Counted from the stretch's first letter, positions 26,034 to 37,112 are shown. The stretch is 64,000 bases of DNA from Pseudomonas putida (GCF_005080685.1 NZ_CP039371.1:6324001-6388000); one strand, 5' to 3'. Made by a program: numbers and translations. Notes: generated by a model from the letters alone, not told the origin.

Positions 26034-26137
26034 AAGGTCGATCATAAAAGGAATGACTCACACACTTTTTTTCGCTTGTGGCCAAAGTGCATTCCCAGCT
26101 TTCATGTAAGCGTCCGAACCCAACCAGGAAGCTTGCG

Positions 26138-27532
26138 ATGCCCGCCCACGATTTCGTCAGCCCCGACAGCATCCGCGCGCAGTTCTCTGCCGCCATGTCG
26201 CTCATGTACAAACAGGAAGTGCCGCTGTACGGCACGCTGCTGGAGCTGGTGAGCGAAATAAACCAGCAGGTCATGGCCGAGCAGCCCGAGATCGCCCAGG
26301 CCCTGCGCTGGACCGGCGAGATCGAGCGCCTCGACCAGGAGCGCCACGGCGCCATCCGCGTCGGCACGCCCGAGGAATTGGCCACCATCGCCCGCCTGTT
26401 CGCGGTCATGGGCATGCAGCCGGTCGGCTACTACGACTTGAGTTCGGCCGGCGTGCCGGTGCACTCCACCGCCTTCCGCGCCGTGCACGAGCAAGCGCTG
26501 CACGTCAGCCCGTTCCGTGTATTCACCTCGTTGCTGCGCCTGGAACTGATCGACAACCCACAATTGCGCGCACTGGCCGAAGGCATCCTGGCCAAGCGCC
26601 AGATCTTCACCCCCCGCGTGCTCGAACTGATCGCCCAGGGCGAACGCGACGGCGGCCTGAACGCCGAGGACGCCGACGCCTTCGTGCAGGAAGCCCTGCA
26701 CACGTTCCGCTGGCACCAGGACGCCACGGTCAGTGCCGAGCAGTACCAGCAACTGCACGACCAGCACCGCCTGATCGCCGACGTGGTGGCCTTCAAGGGC
26801 CCGCACATCAACCACCTGACCCCGCGCACCCTGGACATCGACGCCATCCAGCGCGGCATGCCGGCCAAGGGCATTCCACCCAAGGCCGTGGTCGAAGGCC
26901 CGCCCACCCGCCGTCACCCGATCCTGCTACGCCAGACCAGCTTCAAGGCGCTGCAGGAAAAGGTCGCCTTCAGCGGCCAGCAAGGCCACGAAGGCAGCCA
27001 CACCGCACGTTTCGGCGAGATCGAGCAACGCGGCGCGGCCCTGACGCCCAAAGGCCGTCAGCTGTACGACAGGCTGCTCGATGCCACCCGGGCCGCCCTT
27101 GGCGGTGCACCGGCCGAGGCCAATGCCGAGCGCTACATGGGGCTGCTGCAGGAAAGCTTCGCCGCGTTCCCCGACGACCTCGCGCAGATGCGTGAACAGG
27201 GCCTGGCGTACTTCCGTTATTTCCCCACGGACAAGGGCCTGGCCGCCCGCGGCGAGCAAGACCGTCCGGCGACCCTGGAGGGCCTGATCGAGGCCGGCCA
27301 TGTGCATTTCGAGGCATTGGTGTACGAAGACTTCCTGCCGGTGAGCGCGGCGGGGATCTTCCAGTCCAACCTGGGCGACGATGCCCAGGCCGAGTACGGC
27401 AGCAATGCCAACCGCGAGGCCTTCGAGGCGGCGTTGGGGCTGCAGGTGCAGGATGAGCTGGCGTTGTATGCGCAGAGCGAGCAGCGGTCGGTGCAGGCCT
27501 GTGCGCGGGCGTTGGGGCTGGTGTCGCTTTAA
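26138..27532 (+). CDS. hglS: 2-oxoadipate dioxygenase/decarboxylase HglS (DUF1338)
   Basis: A 464-residue DUF1338/YdcJ protein. HglS is an Fe(II) enzyme that turns 2-oxoadipate into D-2-hydroxyglutarate, closing the D-lysine/2-aminoadipate route in P. putida. The reported metal ligands fall exactly in place with this start: His70 in QERHGAIRVGT, His226 in HINHLTPRT and Glu294 in RFGEIEQRG. The active site therefore looks intact. An AGGAAG ribosome site lies 6 bases before the ATG. It sits with amaA, amaB and a LysR gene, matching the known pathway order. Confidence 0.93.
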   Translation: MPAHDFVSPDSIRAQFSAAMSLMYKQEVPLYGTLLELVSEINQQVMAEQPEIAQALRWTGEIERLDQERHGAIRVGTPEELATIARLFAVMGMQPVGYYDLSSAGVPVHSTAFRAVHEQALHVSPFRVFTSLLRLELIDNPQLRALAEGILAKRQIFTPRVLELIAQGERDGGLNAEDADAFVQEALHTFRWHQDATVSAEQYQQLHDQHRLIADVVAFKGPHINHLTPRTLDIDAIQRGMPAKGIPPKAVVEGPPTRRHPILLRQTSFKALQEKVAFSGQQGHEGSHTARFGEIEQRGAALTPKGRQLYDRLLDATRAALGGAPAEANAERYMGLLQESFAAFPDDLAQMREQGLAYFRYFPTDKGLAARGEQDRPATLEGLIEAGHVHFEALVYEDFLPVSAAGIFQSNLGDDAQAEYGSNANREAFEAALGLQVQDELALYAQSEQRSVQACARALGLVSL

Positions 27533-27540
27533 GATCCGAG

Positions 27541-27835
27541 AATGCCGGGGGCGCTTTGCGCCCCTATCGCGACACAAGGCCGCTCCCACAGCGTCCTGCC
27601 CAGCTTCTGGCTGGTGGCATCTTGTAGGAGCAACTGTCTTGCTCAATTTCTACAAGCGGGTGCGCCCCCTGTGGGAGCGGGCTCGCCCGCGAACACCGGC
27701 GAAGCCGGTGCCATTCACCGCGGCGTCTGCTTCGCGGGCAAGCCCGCTCCAGGATCTTCGCCGCTGTCAGGGCCTGTGCCGTACCTGTGGGAGCGGCCTT
27801 GTGTCGCGATAGGGCCGCGCAGCGGCCCCGGCAAT
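27541..27835. repeat. Dense REP cluster (about five elements)
   Basis: The whole 300-base gap between hglS and the facing chemoreceptor gene is REP-derived. It holds GGCCTTGTGTCGCGA-class elements at both ends in opposite orientation, CGGGCTCGCCCGCGAA and GCGGGCAAGCCCGC elements in the middle, and a degenerate TGTAGGAGCAACTGTCTTGC element. No gene is seen. Confidence 0.85.
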
Positions 27836-27836
27836 C

Positions 27837-29735
27837 TCAACGAAACCGATCCACTTCCTGACGCAACTGCGCCGCCAACCCTTCCAGCTCCCGCGCAGTA
27901 AAGGCCAGCTCATTGGCCACGTCGCGCTGCTCGCTGTTGGCCTGGGCAATGCTCTGCAGGTTGCGGCTAAGCACCGTGGCGGTGCTGCTCTGCTCCTGGG
28001 TCGCAGTACTGATCACGGCAAACTGCTCCCCCGCCGCCCGGCTCTGTTCGTCGATGCGCGCCAGCGCCTCGGCCACCTTGTCGTTGCGCTCCAGCCCTTC
28101 GCGCATCAGCTGGTTACCTTGCTCCAACGTGGTGATCGCATGCCCGGTCTGCTGCTGGATGCTGCCGATCATTCCGGAAATCTCATCGGTGGCCTGGCGG
28201 GTACGCGCCGCAAGCCCACGCACTTCGTCGGCGACCACGGCGAACCCCCGGCCCTGCTCGCCTGCCCGCGCCGCCTCGATGGCGGCATTGAGCGCCAACA
28301 GGTTGGTCTGCTCGGCAATCGCGGTGATCACGCTGATGATCCCGCCGATCTCCTGGGAGCGCGCGCCCAGGCTGTCCATCACCGTCGCCGTACCGCCCAG
28401 CGCCTCGGCGATCTGGTGCAGCGAGCGCGACGCCTCGTCCATGGCGCTGCGGCCAATGCGGGTCTGCTGGGCGTTGTCGCGGGCCATGCGCTCGGTGCCG
28501 GCCATGTTGTCGGCGATGTTCATCGAAGTGGCGCTGAACTCCTCCACCGCACCGGCCATGCTGGTGATTTCGCCGGACTGCTGATCCATGCCCTCGCACG
28601 CACCGGCCGACAACCCCGCCAGGGATCGAGCACGGCCGCTGACCTGCTCGGAGGCGCCACGGATGTGCTCGACCATGGCCGCCAGGGCCTCGCCCATCCT
28701 GTTGAAGCTGCCCGCCAGTTGGCCGATCTCGTCGTGGCTGGTCACCGTCAGACGTGCGTTCAGGTCGCCAGCGCCCAGGGCCTCGGCCTGGCGCACCAGA
28801 TCATCGAGCGGGCGCAGCTTGCGCCGCAGCAGCCACAGGGTGGCGGCCACCGCCAGGAGCATGGCCAGCAGGCTACCGATGGCCAGGCGCAGGCCGACAC
28901 TCCAGGTCACCTCGCGGATTTCGGCCTTGGGCATGCTCGCCACCACGGTCCAGGGGCCTTCGGCGAACGGTGCGGAGATACTGAACAGGTCCTGCGCGGC
29001 ATTGGCCGGCGGCACCAGCCATTGGCCCTGCTCGTCGCGCAGGGCCAACGAGCCGGTCTGGCCGATGCGGAAGCGCTTGAGGTTGGCGAACTGCGTGTTC
29101 TGCGCGTCGGTGTAGTCGAAGCCGACGAACAACACCGCGATCACCCGGCCAGCGGCATCGCTGACCGGCACGTAGCGGGTCATGTAGTTGCGTTCGAACA
29201 GTACCGCGCGGCCCACGTACATCTGCCCGGCCATCAGCTTGGCATAGGCCGGGTGCTGGCGGTCGAGCTGGGTGCCGATGGCGCGGCTGCCGTCCTGCTT
29301 CTTCAGGTTGGTAGTGATGCGGACGAAGTCGTCGCCGCTGCGCACGAACAGCGTCGCGATGCCAGCGGTCATCTGCTGGAATTCGTCGACCTGCTCGAAG
29401 TCGTTGTTGAGCAGGTGGTCGCCCAGGTACAGGGCCGGGGTCGCCACGCCTGCAACATCGACGCGCTCGTCGGCATGCAGCGTCAGGCCCGAGGCGAAAC
29501 GGCGCTCGAACAAACCGCTCAGGCGCTGGGTGTTGTCCTTGAGCGAGCTGTGGAAGGTGGTCAGCTGGTCGGCCAGCAGCCGCGCCTCGCTGCCCAGGTG
29601 TTGCTCGCGGGTAGCGAAGTTGGCGTCGTCCAGCGCACGCAGGGCGAACAAGGTACTGCCGGTGATCACCAGCGCCAGCACGATGGCGAGGGCGACACCG
29701 AGCTGGGAGGCGATGCGGGCACGCGGTTTAGACAT
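27837..29735 (-). CDS. Methyl-accepting chemotaxis protein with Cache-type sensor
   Basis: A 632-residue chemoreceptor. Helix 1 is at about 10-32, and a periplasmic Cache_3/Cache_2 sensor of about 240 residues follows. Helix 2 is near 280-305, then HAMP, then the cytoplasmic signalling domain with the conserved tip [18 protein letters not shown] and [15 protein letters not shown]. It lacks a C-terminal CheR-tethering pentapeptide. The ligand is unknown; Cache_3 sensors in pseudomonads often bind organic acids. A sigma-28-like promoter lies upstream. The 3' end faces the REP cluster. Confidence 0.93.
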   Translation of the reverse strand: MSKPRARIASQLGVALAIVLALVITGSTLFALRALDDANFATREQHLGSEARLLADQLTTFHSSLKDNTQRLSGLFERRFASGLTLHADERVDVAGVATPALYLGDHLLNNDFEQVDEFQQMTAGIATLFVRSGDDFVRITTNLKKQDGSRAIGTQLDRQHPAYAKLMAGQMYVGRAVLFERNYMTRYVPVSDAAGRVIAVLFVGFDYTDAQNTQFANLKRFRIGQTGSLALRDEQGQWLVPPANAAQDLFSISAPFAEGPWTVVASMPKAEIREVTWSVGLRLAIGSLLAMLLAVAATLWLLRRKLRPLDDLVRQAEALGAGDLNARLTVTSHDEIGQLAGSFNRMGEALAAMVEHIRGASEQVSGRARSLAGLSAGACEGMDQQSGEITSMAGAVEEFSATSMNIADNMAGTERMARDNAQQTRIGRSAMDEASRSLHQIAEALGGTATVMDSLGARSQEIGGIISVITAIAEQTNLLALNAAIEAARAGEQGRGFAVVADEVRGLAARTRQATDEISGMIGSIQQQTGHAITTLEQGNQLMREGLERNDKVAEALARIDEQSRAAGEQFAVISTATQEQSSTATVLSRNLQSIAQANSEQRDVANELAFTARELEGLAAQLRQEVDRFR

Positions 29736-29793
29736 GTGGAAGCTCCAGGCAAGAGGCCGGGATCGTCCTGATCACGCTGACCACCCGCTTTTC

Positions 29794-29821
29794 TTATCGA
29801 CGGGAAAGCGCGTCCTCTTGC
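29794..29821 (-). promoter_or_regulatory. Possible FliA (sigma-28) promoter of the chemoreceptor gene
   Basis: On the minus strand GCAAG-N15-GTCGATAA resembles the flagellar consensus TAAA-N15-GCCGATAA. The -10 matches 7 of 8 bases and lies about 60 bases upstream of the start codon. Chemoreceptor genes are commonly FliA-dependent. Confidence 0.55.
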
Positions 29822-29905
29822 GGGACGCTGGTGCCAATGGATCGGCTTGATGGAGCAATACTTGAGTGCCTGGCCTGGGTATTCGCAAACCTTTGCGATA
29901 CTCCA

Positions 29906-30832
29906 TCACAACCGGGGCAGGATACTTACCACCGGCAATGCCACGGCAGCGGCTTCTTCCTGCAGGAACAGGCTCAGCCGCCTCAGGCGCTCACCACCGG
30001 GTCGAGTCCGTGGCCACACCATGTAATAGTCCATGCCGCTGGGCACGGCGGTCGGCCACGGCAGGCTCAGGCGCCCCTGGGCGACGTCCTCGGCCACCAT
30101 CAACAAGTCGCCCATGGAAATCCCGTACCCGCGTGCTGCGGCGATCATGCCCAGCTCCAGGGTATCGAACACCTGCCCGCCCTTGAGCGAGACCTTGTCG
30201 CCGAGCCCCATGCGCTCGAGCCATTCGCGCCAGTCGCGCTTGTCCGGGGTCGGGTGCAGCAACTCGATGCCGGCCAGCCGGCGCTCGTCCCACGGGCCTT
30301 CGTCGAGCAGGTCCGGTGCGCCGACCGGGATCAGCAGTTCGGCGAACAGCCGGCGTACTTCCCAGTCCGGCGGGAACACGCCATCGCTGAGCAGTACCGC
30401 GCAGTCGAACGGCTCCTGGTTGAAGTCGACGTGGTCGACGTCCATCCAGGCACTGGTCAACTGCACTTCGTTGCCCGGCTGCAAGTGACGAAAGCGGCTC
30501 AGGCGCGCCAGCAACCAACGCATGGTCAGGGTCGAAGGCGCTTTCATGCGCACGATGTCGTCTTCACCACGCAAGGTATCGCACGCCCGCTCCAGGGCGG
30601 CGAAGCCCTCGCGCACACCGGGCAGCAGCACCCGCGCCGCCTCGGTCAGTTGCAGGCTGCGGCCACTGCGCACGAACAGGCGGCAGGCGAAGTGCTCCTC
30701 GAGTGTGCGGATATGCCGGCTGACCGCGCTCTGGGTGATCGACAATTCCTCCCCGGCGCGGGTGAACGAGCTCAGCCGGGCGGCCGCTTCGAATGCGCGC
30801 AAGGCATACAACGGGGGTAGCTGTCTGGACAT
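29906..30832 (-). CDS. LysR-family regulator (GcvA type)
   Basis: A 308-residue LysR protein. The helix-turn-helix LYALRAFEAAARLSSFTRAG then EELSITQSAVSRHIRTLE is at about residues 7-60, followed by an effector domain with the GcvA-like MRWLLARLSRF. The ATG at 30832 is preferred over 30877 because it gives the family N-terminus (MSRQLPPLYALRAFE). It is divergent from the MATE pump gene (155 bases between starts) and is a plausible regulator of it, though GcvA-type regulators often act elsewhere. Confidence 0.88.
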   Translation of the reverse strand: MSRQLPPLYALRAFEAAARLSSFTRAGEELSITQSAVSRHIRTLEEHFACRLFVRSGRSLQLTEAARVLLPGVREGFAALERACDTLRGEDDIVRMKAPSTLTMRWLLARLSRFRHLQPGNEVQLTSAWMDVDHVDFNQEPFDCAVLLSDGVFPPDWEVRRLFAELLIPVGAPDLLDEGPWDERRLAGIELLHPTPDKRDWREWLERMGLGDKVSLKGGQVFDTLELGMIAAARGYGISMGDLLMVAEDVAQGRLSLPWPTAVPSGMDYYMVWPRTRPGGERLRRLSLFLQEEAAAVALPVVSILPRL

Positions 30833-30986
30833 GGGGCACCTGTGAAACGGGGAGGCTGATCGAACGCCTGTGATCATATATGCATGAGTTCAACTCATGC
30901 CAACCATCGCTTTTATCCTTTTGTGCAAAGCTGACCGAAGCCTCAGAATCGTCGCCTCGCTCAGATCCAGGCACAAGGACTTCACC

Positions 30987-32375
30987 ATGCACGTCGCGCC
31001 CGCCACAGAACTCAAGGCTTTGCTGCGCCTGGCCGGTCCCCTGGTGGCCTCGCAGCTGGCGCACATGCTGATGGTGCTCACCGACACCCTGATGATGGCC
31101 CGCATCAGCCCGCAGGCACTGGCCGGGGGTGGCCTGGGCGCGGCGAGCTATTCGTTCGTGTCGATTTTCTGCCTCGGCGTGATCGCTGCGGTCGGCACCC
31201 TGGTGGCTATCCGCAAGGGCGCCAACGATGTCGCCGGCGCCACCCGCCTGGCGCAGAACGGCGTGTGGCTGGCCTGGGGCCTGGCGCTGATGGCGACGCT
31301 GGTGCTGTGGAACCTCAAGCCGGTGCTGTTGCTGTTCGGCCAGCAGCCGGACAACGTCGAGGCGGCGGCCGAGTTCCTCACCCTGCTGCCGCTGGCCTTG
31401 CCCAGCTACCTGACCTTCATGGCCCTGCGCGGCTTCACCAGCGCGCTCGGCCACTCGACCCCGGTGATGGTCATCAGCCTGGTCGGCACGGTGCTCAACT
31501 ACCTGTTCAACCATGCCTTGATCGAAGGCATGTTCGGCCTGCCCAAGCTGGGCCTGATGGGCATCGGCCTGGTCACGGCGGTGGTTTCGCTGGGCATGGC
31601 CATCGCCCTGGCCCTTTACATCCGCTGGCACCGCACCTACGACGCCTACCCGCTGCGCCAGGGGCTGTGGCGCCCATCGCTCACCGCGCTGCGCGAGCTG
31701 TGGCGGCTGGGCCTGCCGATCGGCGGCACCTACATGGTCGAGGTCGGCCTGTTCGCCTTCGCCGCCTTGTGCATGGGCGTGCTCGGCAGCACCCAGCTGG
31801 CGGCGCACCAGATCGCCCTGCAGATCGTTTCGACCGCGTTCATGGTGCCCACCGGCCTTTCGTACGCGGTGACCATGCGCGTGGGGTTGTACTACGGCGG
31901 CGGCAACCTGCTGGCAGCACGCAGCGCCGGGCGGGTGGGGATCGCCTTTGGCGCGATGATCATGTTCGGCTTCGCGGCGCTGTTCTGGCTGCTGCCGGAG
32001 GCGCTGGTGGGGCTGTTCATCGACCGTGACGACCCGGCCTTCGCGGCGATCTTCCAGCTGGCGGTGCAATTGCTGATGGTGGCCGCCTGGTTCGAGCTGT
32101 TCGATGGCATGCAGACCATCGCCATGGGCTCGATCCGCGGGCTCAAGGACGCCAAGACCACGTTCCTGATCGGCCTGGTCTGCTACTGGCTGGTGGGCGC
32201 GCCGAGCGCCTGGCTGTTCACCTTCACCCTGGGCGGCGGCGCGCTGGGCGTGTGGTGGGGGTTGGCGCTGGGGCTGGCTTGCGCGGCGGTGGCGCTGACG
32301 GTTGGGTTCGAGTGGCGGGTGAAGCGGATGATGCGCAAGGCGCAGAGGCGCGCTGGAGCTGCCGTTTCGGCCTGA
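30987..32375 (+). CDS. MATE-family multidrug/toxin efflux pump
   Basis: A 462-residue protein with twelve membrane helices in two MatE repeats (about 15-175 and 240-400), of the NorM/PmpM type. Characteristic segments are RLAGPLVASQLAHMLMVLTDTLMM and LGLPIGGTYMVEVGLFAFAAL. Exports cationic drugs in exchange for Na+ or H+. The start at 30987 follows AAGGAC; an ATG 90 bases upstream in frame lacks support. A symmetrical hairpin follows the stop. Confidence 0.93.
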   Translation: MHVAPATELKALLRLAGPLVASQLAHMLMVLTDTLMMARISPQALAGGGLGAASYSFVSIFCLGVIAAVGTLVAIRKGANDVAGATRLAQNGVWLAWGLALMATLVLWNLKPVLLLFGQQPDNVEAAAEFLTLLPLALPSYLTFMALRGFTSALGHSTPVMVISLVGTVLNYLFNHALIEGMFGLPKLGLMGIGLVTAVVSLGMAIALALYIRWHRTYDAYPLRQGLWRPSLTALRELWRLGLPIGGTYMVEVGLFAFAALCMGVLGSTQLAAHQIALQIVSTAFMVPTGLSYAVTMRVGLYYGGGNLLAARSAGRVGIAFGAMIMFGFAALFWLLPEALVGLFIDRDDPAFAAIFQLAVQLLMVAAWFELFDGMQTIAMGSIRGLKDAKTTFLIGLVCYWLVGAPSAWLFTFTLGGGALGVWWGLALGLACAAVALTVGFEWRVKRMMRKAQRRAGAAVSA

Positions 32376-32381
32376 CGCCAT

Positions 32382-32414
32382 GGCCTCTTCGCGGCGGTTC
32401 GGCGCGAAGAGGCC
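32382..32414. terminator. REP-derived bidirectional terminator hairpin
   Basis: A 12-bp perfect stem, GGCCTCTTCGCG (32382-32393) and CGCGAAGAGGCC (32403-32414), fills the gap between two convergent genes. No T-run, but the stem is strong. Confidence 0.65.
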
Positions 32415-34082
32415 CTAGAGCGCAGCCACCAGATCCCGCTCGGGCACCTGCCGTAAATACCCCACCAGTTCCTCCACCGGCAGCGGCTTGCTCACCAGGA
32501 AGCCCTGCACCTGGTCACAACCGAATTCGCGCAGCAACGCCATCTGCTCCGGGCTCTCGACGCCCTCGGCCACCACCTCGAGGTTGAGGTTGTGGGCCAG
32601 GTTGATCATGGCATGGACAAGCTTGCGGTTCTCTTCGCGCATCTCCATCTCGGCGACGAAGCTGCGGTCGACCTTGAGCAAGGCGATCGGCAGGCTGTTC
32701 AGGTGCACGAACGAGGAGAACCCGGTGCCGAAATCGTCGAGCGAGAAACGCACGCCGAGTCGCCCCAACGCATCCATGGTCTGACGCACCAGCTCGTTGC
32801 GTCGCATCACGGCGGTTTCGGTCAGTTCGAACTCCAGCCAGCGGGCATCCACGCCATGTTCGATGATCAGCCGGCTCAGCGTCGCCAGGAGCTGGCTGTC
32901 CTGGAACTGACGGAAGCTCAGGTTCACCGCCATGTGCAGCGGCGCCAGGCCACTTTCGCGCAGCGCCTGCATGTCGCGCAGGGCACGGGAGATGACCCAA
33001 TAGCCCAGCGGTACGATCAACCCGCTCTGCTCGGCCAGGGGCACGAACTCGCTGGGCGGCAACAGGCCGCGCTCGGCGTGGCGCCAGCGCACCAGCGCCT
33101 CCAGGCCGACGATGGCACCATCGGCCAGGTTCAGTCGGGGCTGGTAATGCAGCTCCAGTTCGTCGCGGCGCAGCGCCCGGCGCAACTCGCCTTCGAGGTC
33201 GGCCAGGCTGCGGGCGTTGCGGTTGATGCGCTCATCGAAGACATGGAAGGTGCAGCCCTGGTTGGCCTTGGCCTGGCGCATGGCAATGTGCGCGTGCCAC
33301 ATCAACGGGTCGGGGCCAGCATGGGCGCGAGCATGGGCCAGGCCCAGGCTGCAGCCCAGCAGCAGGCTCTCGCCGTCGATCCAGTAGGGTTCGGTGAGCA
33401 CCTCGACGATGCGCTCGGCGACCCACTCGGCGCGGCTGGCATCGCGGCGCGTGTCGATCAACAGGGCGAACTCGTCGCTGCCCAGGCGCGCCAGCTGGTC
33501 GCCGGCCTCCAACTGCTGCTTGAGCCGCGCCACCACCTGCAGGATCAGGCGGTCACCGCCCTGGTGGCCGAGGGCATCGTTGACATGGCGGAAGTTGTCC
33601 AGGTCCAGGTGGCCCAAGGCCACGCCGCGGCCATCGTGCTCGGCCAGGCGTGCGCTGAGCAGAGCCTGGAAGCCCTGGCGGTTGGCGATGCCGGTGAGCG
33701 GGTCCTGCTCGGCCAGGCGCTGCAAGGTGGCCACCAGCACGCCACGCTCACGCACATGGCGCAGCGAACGGCGCAGGGCATCGGCCGTCAGTTGTTCACG
33801 CACCAGCCAGTCGCTGACCGCGGTCGGCGGCTTTTCCGGTTCGTCTTCGAGCAGCAGGATGGTTGGCAGCTCGCAGCGCCCGGGGGCAGGTTGCAAGGCG
33901 GGGGTGGCGAGGATCACTGCCTGGCGGTCATGGCTGAAAATGCTGTCCACCGCCTCCCAGTTCGGCGCGGTCAACAGCACCGCGCGGCCCTCCAGGGGCA
34001 GCAGGCATTGGCGCAACAGGGCAGCCCATTCCGGCTCATCAGCCAACAGCAGCAAACGCACAGGTTCGACAGGCGTGGACAA
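32415..34082 (-). CDS. GGDEF/EAL cyclic-di-GMP protein, probably a phosphodiesterase
   Basis: A 555-residue cytoplasmic protein. Residues 1-115 form a divergent receiver-like domain, the GGDEF domain is at about 120-285, and the EAL domain at about 300-545. The GGDEF signature is GSDEF (201-205), so cyclase activity is doubtful. The EAL site looks intact: EALVRW at 328, FELTETAVM, DDFGTGFSS, LKVDRSFV and AEGVES. Breakdown of c-di-GMP is therefore the likely activity. It stands beside rep, as does PA5295 (ProE) in P. aeruginosa, a known phosphodiesterase. It has its own promoter region shared with rep. Confidence 0.88.
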   Translation of the reverse strand: MSTPVEPVRLLLLADEPEWAALLRQCLLPLEGRAVLLTAPNWEAVDSIFSHDRQAVILATPALQPAPGRCELPTILLLEDEPEKPPTAVSDWLVREQLTADALRRSLRHVRERGVLVATLQRLAEQDPLTGIANRQGFQALLSARLAEHDGRGVALGHLDLDNFRHVNDALGHQGGDRLILQVVARLKQQLEAGDQLARLGSDEFALLIDTRRDASRAEWVAERIVEVLTEPYWIDGESLLLGCSLGLAHARAHAGPDPLMWHAHIAMRQAKANQGCTFHVFDERINRNARSLADLEGELRRALRRDELELHYQPRLNLADGAIVGLEALVRWRHAERGLLPPSEFVPLAEQSGLIVPLGYWVISRALRDMQALRESGLAPLHMAVNLSFRQFQDSQLLATLSRLIIEHGVDARWLEFELTETAVMRRNELVRQTMDALGRLGVRFSLDDFGTGFSSFVHLNSLPIALLKVDRSFVAEMEMREENRKLVHAMINLAHNLNLEVVAEGVESPEQMALLREFGCDQVQGFLVSKPLPVEELVGYLRQVPERDLVAAL

Positions 34083-34335
34083 GCGGGCTCCTTAGGGCGT
34101 GGACGGGAAACGTTCAAGGCGGGGCATGCTAGCGCAACAATGGCTCCCGACGCATTCTGACGTGCATCCTGCGCGAAACGGGGCCGCCCGGCAATGCGAT
34201 TTTGCCAGGTCCGCAAGGCGCGGGTAATAGCCCTCTGCCTGCAAAAGTCTGACTCACGCGTCAGACGGTCGCGCCACAACCGCCCCATGCCTGTTAGAAT
34301 GCGCGGCTATTTTCTGGCGACCCCCGGTTTCTAGC

Positions 34336-36344
34336 ATGTCCCGACTCAATCCCCGGCAACAGGAAGCCCGTGACTACGTCGGCGGCCCTCTTTTGGTGCT
34401 CGCCGGTGCAGGCTCCGGCAAGACCAGCGTGATCACGCGCAAGATTGCCCACCTCATCCAGAACTGCGGCATCCGTGCCCAGTACATCGTCGCGATGACC
34501 TTCACCAACAAGGCCGCGCGCGAGATGAAGGAGCGGGTCGGCACCCTGCTGCGTCCGGGGAAGGCCGCGGCCTGACGGTGTGCACCTTCCACAACCTGGG
34601 CCTGAACATCATCCGCAAGGAGCACGAGCGCCTCGGCTACAAGCCGGGCTTCTCGATCTTCGATGAATCCGACATCAAGGCGTTGCTGTCGGACATCATG
34701 CAGAAGGAATACTCCGGCGACGACGGCATCGACGAGATCAAGAACATGATCGGTGCCTGGAAGAACGACCTGATCCTGCCCGCCGAGGCCCTGGAAAACG
34801 CCCGCAACCCCCGCGAGCAGACCGCCGCCATCGTCTACACCCATTACCAGCGCACGCTCAAGGCGTTCAATGCGGTGGACTTCGACGACCTGATCCTGCT
34901 GCCGGTCAAGCTGTTCCAGGAAAACCCGGACGTGCTCGAACGCTGGCAGAATCGCGTGCGCTACCTGCTGGTCGACGAATACCAGGACACCAACGCCAGC
35001 CAGTACCTGCTGGTGAAGATGCTGATCGGCATGCGCAACCAGTTCACCGTGGTCGGCGACGACGACCAGTCGATCTACGCCTGGCGTGGCGCCCGGCCAG
35101 AAAACCTCATGCTGCTCAAGGAGGACTACCCCTCCCTGAAGGTGGTGATGCTGGAGCAGAACTACCGCTCCACCAGTCGCATCCTGCGCTGCGCCAACGT
35201 ACTCATCGCCAACAACCCGCACGCCTTCGAGAAACAGCTGTGGAGCGAGATGGGCGTGGGCGACGAGATCCGCGTGATCCGCTGCAAGAACGAGGAAGCC
35301 GAGGCCGAACGCGTGGCCATGGAAATCCTCACCCTGCACCTTCGCACCAACCGCCCGTACAGCGACTTCGCCATCCTCTACCGGGGTAACTACCAGGCCA
35401 AGCTGATCGAATTGAAGCTGCAGCACCACCAGGTGCCGTATCGCCTGTCGGGCGGCAACAGCTTCTTCGGCCGCCAGGAGGTCAAGGACCTGATGGCCTA
35501 CCTGCGCCTGCTGGTGAACCCGGACGATGACAACGCTTACCTGCGGGTGATCAACGTACCGCGCCGGGAAATCGGCTCGACGACCCTGGAAAAGCTCGGT
35601 AACTACGCCACCGAGCGGCGCATCTCGATGTACGCCGCCAGCGAGGAAATGGGCCTGGGCGAGCACCTCGACGCGCGCTACACCGAACGCTTGCAGCGCT
35701 TCAAGCACTGGCTCGACGGGGTGCGCCACAAGGTCGCCCTGGAAGACCCGATCGCCGCGTTGCACGAAATGATCCGCGACATCGACTACGAGAACTGGAT
35801 CCGCCAGCAGACCGCCAGCGACAAGGCCGCGGAGTTTCGTATCAGCAACGTCTGGTTCCTGCTCGAAGCGCTGAAGAACACCCTCGAAAAGGACGAAGAG
35901 GGTGACATGACCATCGAGGACGCCATCGGCAAGCTGGTGCTGCGCGACATGCTCGAGCGCCAGCAGGAAGAGGAAGAGAACGCCGAGGGTGTGCAGATGA
36001 TGACCCTGCACGCCTCCAAGGGCCTGGAATTCCCTTACGTGTTCATCATGGGCATGGAGGAGGAGATCCTCCCCCACCGCTCCAGCATCGAGGCCGACAC
36101 CATCGAGGAGGAGCGCCGCCTGGCCTACGTGGGCATCACCCGCGCACGCCAGACCCTGGCCTTCACTTTCGCCGCCAAGCGCAAGCAGTACGGCGAGATC
36201 ATCGACTGCACGCCCAGCCGGTTCCTCGACGAACTGCCGCCGGACGACTTGGCCTGGGAAGGCCTGGACGATGCGCCCGTGGAAGTCAAAGCGGCACGCG
36301 GCAACAACGCCCTGGCCGATATCCGGGCAATGCTCAAACGCTGA
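34336..36344 (+). pseudogene. rep: ATP-dependent DNA helicase Rep, interrupted by a 1-base frameshift
   Basis: The N-terminal frame (34336-34575) carries Walker A ([15 protein letters not shown]) and stops early. The rest (from about 34561) continues in the next frame from TVCTFHNLGLNIIRKEHERL to the end, with VDEYQDTNASQ and WRGARPENL. One G missing from the run at 34557-34560 explains the break; restoring it gives 669 residues, the normal length of Rep. Rep is a 3'-5' superfamily-1 helicase that helps replication forks past bound proteins. I think a sequencing indel is more likely than real loss, because everything else is intact. Confidence 0.9.
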
Positions 36345-36362
36345 TCAACCATTACTCTTTAA

Positions 36363-36980
<618 letters not shown>

Positions 36981-36983
36981 TCG

Positions 36984-37112
36984 CCATTGGGGCCGCTTCG
37001 CGCCCCATCCGACCGGTCCGACGCCCCGGCAAGTCCGCTCCCACATGTACCCCCACAGCATTTGAAAACAGTGGGGTACTTGTGGGAGCGGCCTTGCGTC
37101 GCGCAGCGGCCC
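36984..37112. repeat. REP pair between convergent genes
   Basis: A degenerate CCCGGCAAGTCCGCTCCCAC element and an inverted GTGGGAGCGGCCTTGCGTCG element, plus GGGGCCGCTTCGCGCCCC. They fill the gap between xpt and the CoA-hydrolase gene. Confidence 0.75.

Noticed and set aside
34557..34575. Programmed frameshift in rep
   Set aside because: No slippery heptamer or downstream pseudoknot typical of programmed sites is evident and Rep is not known to use one.
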